Shown piece by piece: positions 1 through 11,239 of a DNA stretch of 64,000 bases. Below the pieces are notes generated by a model that was given only the letters and a program-made list of their open reading frames with translations, had not been told where the DNA came from and did no database searches. The DNA lies in NCBI GenBank assembly GCA_028554795.2, contig CM068842.1:51372574-51436573 (forward strand), written 5' to 3'. How positions within the stretch are numbered: the stretch's first letter is position 1; the number at the start of each line of letters is the position of its first letter. The translations under genes and the position numbers were made by a program. The stretch is from Sinohyriopsis cumingii. Its lineage: Eukaryota > Mollusca > Bivalvia > Unionida > Unionidae.

Positions 1-385
1 TACCCGAAGATGTAACAACTCTGGAAATGTTATGTGTGGTTACATTGCAAATTGGATCGGTTGCTCTTTTTCTACCACCGTCAAGTTCGCTAGGTTCACG
101 CAAATATCTGACAGTTACGTTACCGAACAATGGTGAGAAAGAATAATGTCGCTGGCGCGCACTCACGTTCACTGGTATTGGTTTCTTTGTAATCGCAATA
201 ATGTGTTTCATTGAAATTCCAAGCGTAATTTCGTTAACGCTGAGATCACGAGAGGTAGTCATGCAACCTATTCACTAGATCTGTCCTTGCTCATTAATTC
301 AAGGGCGTACTGACGCCCAAACAGTCGCTCAGCATTGTTCGAGTAAATCGCACAACGTTTTCCTAATCGCGATGTAGCGCTGTGT
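1..385 (-). pseudogene. Retroelement integrase C-terminal fragment (decayed)
   Basis: Read on the minus strand from about 262 to 1, one frame stays open and contains the motif VRYLREPSELDGGRKRATDP, typical of the C-terminal part of integrases from a retroelement family common in marine invertebrates. Further upstream (about 385-262), other frames show pieces like RFTRT and YALELMSKDRSSE, matching the integrase segment after the catalytic Glu, so at least one frameshift is present. A second copy of the same family lies at 8130-8830 on the plus strand. The fragment runs off the window edge. The family assignment rests on my memory of the motif pattern, not on a search. Confidence 0.5.
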
Positions 386-1550
386 GCCCTAGTCTGATTT
401 TATCTTTGTGTTTTTTCATCAGAGATGTTACTGCACCAATAAATTCTTTGCCAGGATTAACCTGTAGCAACTGTGGCCATCGCAGCAACCACACGGCCCA
501 GGTCCTTGTTGATGTGGCAAAACTAAATATCTGCCTGATAATTTTGTTGGGGGGGGGGGGCGGGTGCTAACATCATACCATCCGTGCTGAATCGTTTTAG
601 GCGGTGGTAGCTAAATTTGCTATATTGTCTGTTTGGTCAACCAATCTGCGGCAACACCACGTGAGACACCTGCTGCATCAGCGAGTTTATTAATATCATC
701 TCTACCCCTTCAGTATCCTTTTGGGCTATAATAAATCGATTTAGTATTAACCATCGGCGATTAATTGCCAGTTCGGTGAGCTACACCTCCGGAGGCTACA
801 CTCCCACTGCTAGTTTACCTTCCATTACCGATCTTATGAGCCAATTAGCGAGTGATTCTCTGAGAGATTTAATTTTTACAGACTTCGACGTGTGAATCAA
901 CTTTACGTCTGCAATATGTCGTTGTTGCATATCTCGATTTTTATATGCGACGTCACGAACATGGCACGCTTGATCAATCGCATTTACTGGACATTTTCCC
1001 AGTTTTGGTTGATTATTTTTCGTCGAGTATATGTCAAGTCGGGTTCCAGGACCACACTAATTATATCCCAGAAGGTGCTTCTCAACAGTATACTTAGCCC
1101 ATGGAGTTCTTGGCAATTTCCGAGGACTTATCATCAAACCATTTATGTCAGGTATAACCCAGTTGTTACTTAACCTAATAATGACATGGCTCAAGTGGGA
1201 TAAACTTTATTTAGTTGCATCATCGGAAGATGATCAGCGGTTATATAAGTGTTCTTAATGAATTCGATGAAAGTGCAAAGTCGCTGGAAGATGACGATGA
1301 TATTATTGATTTTCTAACCTACATCAATGATGATGTTCCATTGGAAGTTGATCTTGATGGTAGTATTAACAATCTAGTAGCGTACGATAATGCCATTCTC
1401 GACAGATAAATCCAGACCGTATATTTTTACGAGGTAGACATAAAACACAGACGTGATTTACGTCAAACAACGATGCACTCAGCTTCCTAAAGTCATCAGA
1501 GATGACTGCAGTCTTTTAGTTGTCTTCAATGGCGCTGTTACACAAGCTGC
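386..1550. other. Stretch without a recognised gene
   Basis: No reading frame here resembles a known protein. Short frames exist (for example 1215-1409, acidic, 64 codons) but show no domain. A run of 12 G lies at 549-560. Confidence 0.5.
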
Positions 1551-1734
1551 AAAATACTCATCAGAATTGGTGTTCCAGTGACATGGATATGATTAGATTT
1601 AAAAATGTCTTTGCACATGCGCAGAAGGAGCCACATGCGTTTAAAATACTCATCAGAATTGGTGTTCCAGTGACATGGATATAATTAGATTTAAAAATGT
1701 CTTTGCACATGCGCAGAAGGAGCCACATGCGTTT
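1551..1734. repeat. Tandem duplication, 92-bp unit x2
   Basis: The unit starting AAAATACTCATCAGAATTGG occurs at 1551-1642 and again at 1643-1734, almost identical (for example GATATGATT against GATATAATT). The near identity points to a recent duplication. I see no coding function. Confidence 0.9.
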
Positions 1735-2084
1735 ATGACAATCAATCTACATTATCATCGGTGACGATATCGCATTAGTCTCGATACAATTTTTGGTTGA
1801 GAGACCTATCGCCACAGCAGCTACTATTGTTTTAACCCCAGCGAGAAGTTCGGTTTTTAAAATAGCAGCAGGGAGACTGAACAGTGCATTAGTCTACGGG
1901 AAGACATCGACTGGGAGGAAGTGTGGACTGATCATTGAGCCTGCACCATCCTGATCGCAGGCCTAGTGGGGTGTCCACCTCTCTGATTGGTGTTCTCTAA
2001 ATCGTAGATGTAATGGTCTGTTTGCTCAAAGTGTGCATAATACCCAATACATGTGCGCAAGAATATCACGTGGCAAGTGAATAT

Positions 2085-2086
<2 letters not shown>

Positions 2087-2126
<40 letters not shown>
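2087..2126. repeat. (GT)n microsatellite
   Basis: An uninterrupted GT dinucleotide repeat of about 20 units. Reading frames crossing it on either strand (poly Cys-Val, poly His-Thr) are artefacts of the repeat. Confidence 0.95.
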
Positions 2127-2129
<3 letters not shown>

Positions 2130-3650
2130 GGTGGAGGTGTCTTAAGGGCGGTCGTCGGGAAACCCTGTAAAGCATACACCGACAAATTTTGCGCGAATCA
2201 TGTGAGCATCTCAGCATAATCGTCCTTTCCAATTCAAGGTAAAACAACACACTAAAAATGCCATTGAAGAAAAGGATTTGTGGGATTTGAACTTGGTTTG
2301 TCTGCATGTGAGGCAGCATACTTATCAATAGACCAAGGATATAAGATTAGCTCAGATTTCTCGGTCATTTTGCTAAAAGTCTATTCACAGGGCAGTAAAA
2401 ACATTCTGATATTCGATTACAGCGAGTTAACCAAATTATTTGTATTAGAAAATCCAGTAATTCACATGCTATTAACAAATAAAGACTCATCCTTGAAGCA
2501 ATCTTCTGTGTGGAGAAAATCATATGAGCCACCGCATGCTTTTGATCTACAAGTGTTTCAATATTACATGCAAAGCAAAAGGGGATAATTTCAGTAACGA
2601 GTGTCAAGTTTGTAAGTGGACTGAAATTGCATCAATTAATCACGGTGTCAAATTTTTTCAGTTACAAACAGGATGGTGTCTCAATGATATTTGATACTAA
2701 ATGCTTGTTTTCATTATTAATCAATCAAGACCATCCAAACCTGTATATACTCCATTATATCTAGACTGGATTTCATTTTTTCATAACATTTGAACGTTAA
2801 GCCGTTAATATCCGTTATGTTTTCATGACTGTCCCACTTAGTAAGAATCTTTAGAAATATTTAAACACGGCAGTACATCTCAAAGTCATTTAAGGCGTCA
2901 TTATCCTCCCTGTTTCTTGTTAATGTAACTGTTGTCTACGTCACAAAAGTATCTGAAAAACAGGAAGACCCCCCACCTAACTCACTTATTACAAGCCAAT
3001 ATGTCCACCATTTTAATGATGCTAATTTAGTCAAGACCCCTGTTATGGTATATGGGTAGAAACAAGTATAACAAAGTGAATAACGATAGATGAATGAACA
3101 AAACAAGAACGGATGACAGTGGAGAATTCAACACTGTTACATCAAGACAGTGTTAATTTACAAAAGCTTAACTTTTTATAAATAAGTATTTTGCAGTTCA
3201 TAATGTTAAAAACTTTTTCCTTTTGGGTCTAGTTATTTAGGCAAGAAATATATCTTTTTCCAGAAAGAGCCAGACTAACTTTTTATGACTCCAAGATCAA
3301 CACAAAAAATAATTCATCATGGGTCGATTTAGGTTCGAAACATTGCATAAAACATAATGATTGATTAGCCAAAGTGTCTACATGTATGAGTAAACAGTTC
3401 AAATACTAAAACTGTCGGATTGAAAACAGTCAAAAGTTTTCAATGTATATATATAGATAAGAGATTTTGTTTTTGGCATGAATGGTTGTGAATATCTACT
3501 AAAATGGACACACTGAATCTCTAAGTCCATGAACTGGGGTGAAAATTTTCAAAATATTTGTTGAGAAAGGGTATTTTAGTTAAATTGATGACGAAGGCTA
3601 CATGTAAGATGCGTTCTTATTTCAAGAGTGATTGAAAGGCATTTTCAGTT
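2127..3650. other. AT-rich stretch without a recognised gene
   Basis: The frame at 2280-2588 is open for 102 codons but resembles nothing I know, and the rest is AT-rich with many stops. I see nothing that can be supported. Confidence 0.4.
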
Positions 3651-3654
3651 TTTC

Positions 3655-4035
3655 CAGTATAACATGAACCACAAGGCATGGTATATTTATACCTGTGTAA
3701 AATGAACGACAAGGCATAGTATATTTATACCAGTGTAAAATAAACTGCAACTCATGGTATATTTATGCCATTGTAAAATGAAACGTCGTGTGTATTATGG
3801 CAGAACAGTATAAAATGAACCACAATGCATGGTATATTTATGCCAGTGTAAATTGAACCACAAGGCATGGCACATTTATGCCAGTGTAAAATAAACCACA
3901 ACTCATGGTATATTTATCCCAGTGTGAAATGAACCACAAGGCATGGTATATTTATGCCAGTGCAAAATGAAACGCAGCGTGTATTATGGCAGTTTAATAT
4001 AAAATAAAAATCAGAGTATATTTATGCCAGTATTA
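3655..4035. repeat. Degenerate minisatellite, unit about 45 bp
   Basis: About eight diverged copies of a unit close to AATGAACCACAAGGCATGG followed by TATATTTATGCCAGTGTAA. Every fourth to fifth unit is replaced by a variant containing CGTGTGTATTATGGCAG, so a higher-order repeat of several units is visible. Divergence between copies indicates age. Confidence 0.85.
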
Positions 4036-4617
4036 GAAATTTGTATTCAGATGTATTCTTCTGCAAGAGTTTACGCAATGGAAACAATATCGCACGGTCA
4101 TCTCATTTTCCTGGAATGTACTTCCCAGATTTTGTTCACAATATAGCTACAGAAATACAACCGTGATAATTATGTTTATCAAGATCGACATTGTTATCGC
4201 CCTTACATGATCAACCTAAACTTAACGCAAACTAGTGTGCCTGAAAATCAAATATCAGATTATTGTACCTGTCGATCAGAGGGCTGATATATATTTAGTA
4301 ATAAAAGTACGTCCATTGGTAAGTACATATTTCATGGAAATTATAAGATTAACGCTGCTATTAGGGAATAGAGAAAACATCGAAATCAGAAAAAGGTGTT
4401 GGATAGGCCCAAACCATCAGCTGAGCCCTCTAATGGAAGCGTACAAATACTCTTCCAAACATAAGCAATAAGATCAGTACAAACAAAGAACAAAATGAGT
4501 AACACCAAAATCTTAATTCAGAATATTCTGACCAATTGTAAATTTAAAGTAGCATTTCTGGACTCAAGTAACATTGTTACTCGAAATGTTGAGTCAAGTA
4601 TTGTGAGTGAAGAGCCA

Positions 4618-4728
4618 ACATTAGCATGGTGTTCAATCGCAGTCAACCAAAAGTTAGCATGGCGTTCAATGCCAGTCAACCAACATTTAGCATGTTGTTC
4701 AATCGCAATCAGCCTGCATTCAGCTTGA
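4618..4728. repeat. Short tandem repeat, unit about 41 bp x3
   Basis: TTAGCATGGTGTTCAATCGC, TTAGCATGGCGTTCAATGCC and TTTAGCATGTTGTTCAATCG follow one another at regular spacing, each followed by a variant of AGTCAACCAA. Frames translating this tract on both strands are repeat artefacts. Confidence 0.8.
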
Positions 4729-4841
4729 AACACACTTTCAATCGCATTTGCAGTAGAAGCTGACATCCATATTTACTCGAATCCTCACTTAATCCCAATA
4801 AAAACAAGGACAGATGCCACTCTCGATCTTGTTTATCATGG

Positions 4842-4917
4842 GCAGAGTCTTCGTACGGATCGAAGACTCTGCAACCGAGGCGGACGCTCTAACAACTAGG
4901 CCACTGGAGCGGTACCG
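4842..4917 (-). repeat. tRNA-derived SINE head
   Basis: On the minus strand the sequence reads CTCCAGTGGCCTAGTTGTTA followed by GAGCGTCCGCCTCGG, which is the tRNA-like head of a SINE with a recognisable A-box region. The second half is degenerate. The same head is present at 5945-6024 and 10536-10640. Confidence 0.6.
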
Positions 4918-5944
4918 ATTGGTGCACCTACAATGGTTGATGTTGATTCGAGTCACACCATGAACAGGAGTCGTTACCGCGGAAAGACCGCAAATAGCAT
5001 CTACGATGAAACAGACGCGTTTGTATTTCACGATCATCGCGAGTCTCTTGATAAACTTATCTCATAGTTGTTGTTCCTCTTTGATTACTTTTTTCACGTC
5101 GTTAAGAATTTAGGCTATCATAGTTCGTCCTTTATTAATACAATTGCGTATTTTTATTGTATCACAGGCAGACCTTGCCGGGTTTCAACATCACGTCCAG
5201 GCGCAATACGAACACGCACTTCTTGCAAGTACCGTTTCCCAGCGTTATGTTTGTCATACAGTGATAAAAGAAATCCTTTGACTCAGAAATATTTAAATCT
5301 CCGGTGATTATGCGTTCTGGTGGTCTGGCACTCCTTTTATTGGAAAACAAACCGATTACGACAGAACCTTTTAAATCTAACGATTGTCTTCGCCCAGTAA
5401 CTGTTACCCATACAAGTGCATCCGTGCTAAATAACAGTAGCGATCTTTCTCGTTGGTAAACGTATTCGGATGGATGCATCGGTGAATGTCATTTGAAAAT
5501 CCTGCGGTTTTTTTTTCGCACTTGTTGGTGCAGTTAGCGACTGTATGTTTTCACGTACTTTTGCGAGAGTCAAAGCTGGTCTCGAGTTGGTTGTGGTACA
5601 TCAGGATAATTCCCAAATATTACTCGATCCTTAACGCTGCAATCACTGCAAATAACGCTGCAATCACTGCAAGGAATATTCCGTAGTCTTTTGTATTTGT
5701 GTCACATCTGACTTGGTTCAGTTCAATATTACTTAGGTGTTATTGTGTTTGGCTGCATTAAGTTGAGCGAGTTATGTTTGAGTCAGCAATACGGTTACAT
5801 TTCTGGTTATTGTGCCTGAGAAAGTTTCAGTGTAACCCCACAATTGGTTTTGATTGCGTGTTTTTAATCTTGTAATTTGCACTAAGTCCGCTTTTACTTC
5901 GTGATAGGATATTATTACAGTATCATTTTATAAGTCCTTGATAA

Positions 5945-6024
5945 GACTTGGTCCCGGATCGAATCTGTGACCTCTCGCATCCGAGGCGGAAGTTCTAACT
6001 ACTTAGGCCACCGGAGCGGTCGCG
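5945..6024 (-). repeat. tRNA-derived SINE head
   Basis: On the minus strand this reads GCTCCGGTGGCCTAAGTAGT followed by a spacer and then GATTCGATCCGGGACC, giving a plausible A box and B box of a tRNA-derived RNA polymerase III promoter. No full SINE body was recognised next to it. Confidence 0.6.
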
Positions 6025-7200
6025 TACAGAGTAAAAAAGTCTTGTTGGGAAATTTGTAGATATATGTCGATGTTTTCATATCGGTCCATGTTCGACCACA
6101 TATTATGACATGCACGTGCAATATAAAGAGTAACTTCTGCATAGTTAAGCACAATTTTTCAGAAGGTTCCTGATGACCTTTTAACCGCAAATAAACTGCA
6201 GTGACACCTAAGGAATCAAATGTTATTTTGCTCTGGGTTTGACTATTATCTCTAAGTACATTTTGAAAGCCAACAATTACACAAACATATGCTTTGGTGC
6301 AGTAAGGCTATGTTGGGTACTTATTTGCTTAGTAAACTGTCCCGCAATGTCAACTGATGGGTGTGCGTCTGTGGTATATTTTTTAAAAAATTACATCGTT
6401 GAAGTGGTTCGCGACTGCATTAACGATAACAAACTGATCCTGTAGTCGGTGAAAGGGATAACACAGGCATACACAAAATCATTGTATATATTACAACTTT
6501 ACCATCAGCAACTCTTACACGGTCTGTTAAGTGCAATTTATATAGAATTTGTAAAGATCGCCTGGAGAGCTCTTTCGTTAAAGAAGAGAGCTGTTGTTCG
6601 CATCTGCCCATTGTATTCTGGTAGCACGTCTGGTAGCACGTCCGCTATCTTGGCTACTGTCTATCTAACGCCCTCATCAAATGCACGGGTTTCTTTTGCA
6701 AGACCACCGACGGCTTCTCCAGTGTCACCAACGTCTTCGCTGACTTCCTCAGTTGCCTGTGGTCGAAGCTTGATAGTCTTTGTAATTGCTCTTGTGTGTT
6801 TTTTTTTTTTTTATAGCCTTCGTGTGTCTAACTATCTTACGAACTGCGTACTGTTGACTCAAGTAGATGACGTCAGTGTTCTTTGTACCGGCCTCGTGAG
6901 AATATTTGTGCGAGATTTACATGGTTTTCAAATGTCACATCGTCGTACACGACAAGATTATTTTTCCTTTGGCATCCATATCGTCAATGATAGGTGCTTC
7001 GTCAATTTTGATGAAGAAATCAATTGATCAAAAGGTCATCTCATATCCGATTCTCGTGGTAACACTACCTTTTCTCAAAAAGATATTTAAACACTCAGAG
7101 CTTTTTGAAAATCTTTTGAAACATCATAACACGGTTTATCATCACCTCAAGACATGATCGCCTACAACCGATCCCATGTTAGACAGGGCCAGTGATCAGT

Positions 7201-8100
7201 GCATGAAATGAGAATGGAAATACGAAACTTCCAGTTCCATTATCATGCTTGTACGGGATAGGTGTTGCTTGTACAGAGAAGACAATAACCGAGAAATGGT
7301 TGGTTTATCACAAATCGTTCTATTTTCCAAAAGCATCTGCAAATTTTCTTTTGCGCGATACCACTGAATAATACAGTATATTTAATACGTCTTAATAATG
7401 TGTGGAATGTCGTGCCAAACCATTTATTGCACGTAGAACTCCAGTTTAGACAAGTAATAGATGAACAGTGATTACTGGAACTTGCGTCTATGTGAAGCAA
7501 AGAAATACACGTTTATCATGAAAGCCGTAGATGCGAACTCGTCGCAAGAGTATTACTCTAGTAAACGTTTTTAGCTGTGATATCGCGGCTGCATTAGCAC
7601 AGTTACCAGGGACATCATGGATTAAATATCCTAGTAAAACGCCTTCCTAGATATAAGTACACTGAACCTAGCACACGCTAGATATACGACTTAATTCTAA
7701 CCACCAACCAAAGCATGAAGGAGCACCTACCAACCGCGCTGATGCTGCTTGTTACCGACATGACCTTGCTTAAATAGCATCAAATGATAACCGTTTATGT
7801 CAATGAGTCGAAGTGGGTATTTTTTTTTAATGCGATTAATCCAACATTGGGAGGACAAATCTAAAAATGGGTCGTCAAAGGAGGCATGACAGCCAAAGTT
7901 ACACCTGGAGACTCTGCCTCTGTTGCTCTTATTAAAAGAAAAGTGATCTTAATATAAACAAACAAACAATGGACACAAAGAGCCGGACATTATCCAAAAT
8001 ATACTACAGTCATTGTGGTTACTGGAGAGGTGAAGCCGCCATAGAACAGTTAGCCAGTGCAGCCAATGTCACTCGTGGGATTGATCAAGCATGATTGGCC
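7201..8100. other. Stretch without a recognised gene
   Basis: Only short frames broken by stops. I see no motif that supports a gene. Confidence 0.4.
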
Positions 8101-8129
8101 AAATAAGCGCTGTGGCAAATTTACATACC

Positions 8130-8830
8130 AGTATCAAGAAAAGTTTCACGTGATTGGTTTGATGTACAAACACCTAATGAGGTCCATCAGGCTGATTTAT
8201 TCCACATAATCGAGTCCGAACCATAGTCGACTTTGACAGCAGATACAGACAAGCTTAGCCGCTGTCAAAAGATTACGCAAGTGTCCCAATCGGATTTAAG
8301 CACGCGGAGCGCTTACATGGCCACGATTGTCACAAGTGGATCTTGATAAAGAATTTATCGGATCTGTTCCTGCATTGTTAACTAAACACTATATGTGAGC
8401 ATGTGTCGGACATGGCAATGTACATCGTGATCAAGCTATTGTGCAACGATTTAACTGTACTCTTCTAGGATGGTTATTTAGTAATCAGTACGCACATGAA
8501 TTATTAATGAGACCTCAGGAATGGGTAGCACATGCTACATTACTCATAGCAGCAATGAACAATGAACACTGAAGTGACACGTATGGCTGAAGTAAATCCA
8601 ACTGATACAATTAGGCCAAAAACCATTACCGTTATTCAGAAAATAATTTCACAGCCAGCGCCCTTAGAACCACTCAGAGACAAGTTTGTTCGGTGTTTAT
8701 ATACACCTGGAAAGTTAGAAGGTGGACGATAACGTAGTGCAGATGACTAAGTATGGTCCGTGGATGTATTCACGGTTTCGGAATGGTAAGACAACCAATA
8801 CACTACGGAAGCGGCGATGAGATATGGAAC
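8130..8830 (+). pseudogene. Decayed retroelement integrase
   Basis: Fragments in plus-strand frames resemble a retroelement integrase: HQADLFHI near 8190 (region of the first catalytic Asp), then from 8411 HGNVHRDQAIVQRFNCTLL and LFSNQYAHELL (the segment around the catalytic Glu), then VRCLYTPGKLEGGR near 8700, the C-terminal signature also seen at 1-260 on the minus strand. Stops and frameshifts break the gene throughout. It is a dead copy; the first Asp region is preserved but the enzyme cannot be made. Confidence 0.55.
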
Positions 8831-8881
8831 CTCAACTGGCATAGCCCTGATAATAGGTCTTACCTGTAGCTGAATAGTTCA

Positions 8882-9940
8882 TTAGAATGTGATTATGGAA
8901 AGATCCTGCTTGTGAGATACCAAGTCAGGAGCTTCTGCAATTATGGTAATTTGTCCCAACTTGTCACAAGTCTCTATTATACATGTGAAGAAGTTGCACT
9001 TGAAAAAATTTGTCGATGCTGACTTTAATTGGAACGTTTTTCTGTGATTTGCCCTAGTTTGGCTATATGCCAGGGTCAGGTATTTGTCCGCTGATATGTC
9101 CACTAGGTTGTTTACAATCTTGTACAACATGGTCAGCTGGGCCTTGGTTCACCTGGATTCGAGTGATTCCCACTGGTTCAACATTGCACTTACACTGCTA
9201 GTGTTACGATATTTATTTGTGGTGAATCTAGCAGCTCTCCTCTGAACTATCGCTATCTTTTTTTAGATCTGTATTATGTGGGTTCAACACAGTCAAGCAA
9301 TACTCAAGACATAGTTGAACCAGATTTCACATCTGTCGTACGTTTTACTTCTTCAGTGTTGATTTGGAGGTTGCGGCGTACGAAACCAAGATTACTGTTC
9401 CCTTTTTTCACCACCTTGTCTATGTGCCTTTTCTAGGAGTTGGTCTCACGACAATTCAGCCCCGAGATAGTTTGTTGCCTGTTCATTGGCTAACTTGTGC
9501 CCCCTAAGAGTATATTCGGACAAGATTGGTGATTTCTTTCTGTAAACTCTTAGGATGCTGCATTATTCTGGGTAGAACGACATACCCTAAGTTCTTATCC
9601 AAAGGGCCAATTGGTTCAGGTCTTCTTGAAGGATCTCACTGTCCTTGGAGACATTTATTTCCCGGTAAACTATACAGTCATCTGCAAAAAGTATCTTGTT
9701 GAATTTGACGCTCGCAGATAGATCATTGATTAACACCAGCCAAAAAGGATGGAACCCGAAATACTCCCTTGAGGTAACCCACTAACACCTGGTGCTGTAT
9801 CTGATGCTGATTCATCTATTTTAACTCTCTGAAATCAGTCTAATAGGAAATCTCTTATCCATTTATGGGTGTTACCCATGATGTCATAGTGGTCCAACTT
9901 ACTGAGGATTCTTTCATGGTCGACCAAGTAAGCGAGAAAC
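8882..9940 (-). pseudogene. Decayed non-LTR retrotransposon (LINE) reverse transcriptase
   Basis: Minus-strand frames show, in order, DHYDIMGNTHKWIRDFLLD, then SGLPQGSIS at about 9782-9757, then ILFADDCIVY at about 9696-9670, the catalytic FADD box of reverse transcriptase, then a C-terminal region at 9130-8882 starting MLYKIVNNLVDI. That order and spacing is that of Jockey/CR1/RTE-type LINE reverse transcriptases. Frameshifts and stops separate the blocks, so the element is dead. The upstream endonuclease was not recognised. Confidence 0.7.
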
Positions 9941-10129
9941 CGTCGGGGTCATGCCCTTCCACGTTTGAGTTGTTGGCACGATCGTATCTGTGACGACATT
10001 GATACTCCGCCACGAAGTAATCACTTAAAAAACATAGGTTGATAAATGTCAGTGAGCAATTTCAGCTCCAGTTTGCTTTTGGACAATAATGCATCCCAAC
10101 GAATCCCAGTTTCGATTAGTAATGTGCAC

Positions 10130-11235
10130 GATCAAGCTGTACACCTGCATGGTAGTATCACAATGTTTTCATACACATCAGCGAACAACAACGCATCAAT
10201 GCACAGACACAGATATTGATAGTCACCAAGGATTGTGCATTCGAATGCTGTCCTAACATTTTTCGCATGTTCGTAATCATTTTGTGAAATACGTTCACAT
10301 GACAGCAATGAAAAAAACGCTTCGAACGGTAGCAACTGAGTTTCCGCAAATTTGTTCCTGTCACTCATGTACTCGTATTGATACCAACCTTTTTCGTTAA
10401 AAAAAAATTCGTATTGGTTAGAGAGTATAGATGAGTTATTACAAAGTTCTCCGACGTCAGATTGTTCGCTAACTTGTTGAAAGGATGAATTCATAAAATG
10501 TAACTTTAATTTTCCTAACCTTAATGTAATTTGACTGCTCCGGTGGCCTAAGTGGTGGCTTTTGTTCTCAGATCAGAATTCATTTTTTTAAATCATCTGA
10601 ATTGATCGTCTGTTCGAATCCCGGTCGAGTCATACAAATTACTTACAAAAACAGCATTAGCAGTTGCCTCGTTTGGCGCTCAGCATTGAGAGGCTAGTAG
10701 TAGGACTGGTCGGCCTGGTGTCAGGATAATTTGACTTGAGTGGGATATGATGGTACATGTCTTCGGCATCACGGCTAGACATCACTATAAACTGCTACAT
10801 TGAAGACATTGTAGCGATATGGCTCAAATTGTTAAATCTACATTAAAATTACACACGCACACAGACACACACACAATGCCATGCATTTCTTCATGATGAT
10901 GGGGATGAAGCTTTTTTGTGAGTTTGATGCCGTGGCTACCGCTTGCATTATTAACTTGTCATCATACCTACGCAAGTTATGAAGCACCACGTGATTTCGA
11001 TTTTGTTTGGGTAAATTTTTAGCTGCAAATTGCATGCGATGTGACATTGATCACGAACTTTGTCTTGGTTGGATGGCAAAGCCGTCTCGGTGAAAGCATT
11101 GATACAAATCCAGCAATGAGTTTCTTCGGTGAAATCACGATTGTTATCATCCATCACGATCATGACCGCTGTTGAACAAGAGCTGTTTGATCCGTTCAGT
11201 CGTAACTTCGATCGATTTAAGAAACACCTCATTTA
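10130..11235 (-). pseudogene. Decayed type-B DNA polymerase (exonuclease region) of a second viral lineage
   Basis: On the minus strand, 11232-10951 contains FTEETHCWIC followed by DKVRDQCH and CNLQLKI, the Cys/His finger found before the exonuclease domain in widespread endogenous polB genes. Next, HNLRRYDDKLIMQA (about 11000-10950) matches Exo II. At 10494-10132, DYEHAKNVRTAFECT and then DALLFADVYENI match the Exo III region, where Asp of the usual Thr-Asp-Val-Leu-Leu pattern is kept. Frames differ between blocks, and a SINE (10536-10880) splits the gene. This polymerase is not closely similar to the polB of the central element. Palm motifs were not found here. Confidence 0.6.
10536..10880 (+). 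repeat. tRNA-derived SINE, near full length
   Basis: It starts with a tRNA-like head GCTCCGGTGGCCTAAGTGGT and a B-box-like GTTCGAATCCCGG at about 10613. The body contains TTGGCGCTCAGCATTGAGAG and GACTGGTCGGCCTGGTGTCA, and the element ends in an imperfect AC-rich tract at about 10850-10877. This architecture is what I recall from lophotrochozoan SINEs. It sits inside the decayed polB of 10130-11235, so it inserted later. Confidence 0.7.
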
Positions 11236-11239
11236 TCTT

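Larger units (their letters stand above)
4790..7200 (-). pseudogene. Decayed block of an older Maverick/Polinton-like virus
   Basis: Several minus-strand reading fragments look like parts of virion genes of a second Maverick-type lineage. At about 7000-6830 a fragment contains KNTDVIYLSQQY, which fits the region after Walker B of A32/FtsK-like packaging ATPases. At about 6780-6540 a fragment (IADVLPDVLPEY then TTALFFNERALQAI) is clearly an eroded protein. At 5479-5162 an open 105-codon frame contains RRQSLDLKGSVVIGLFSNK and ERIITGDLNI, a pattern I associate, without certainty, with a virion protein of such elements. Frameshifts and stops separate the parts. Assignment is by pattern memory only. 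Confidence 0.35.

Noticed and set aside
2026-2328. Open frames across the GT repeat (poly His-Thr and Cys-Val)
   Set aside because: They are produced by the dinucleotide repeat and have no protein-like flanks.
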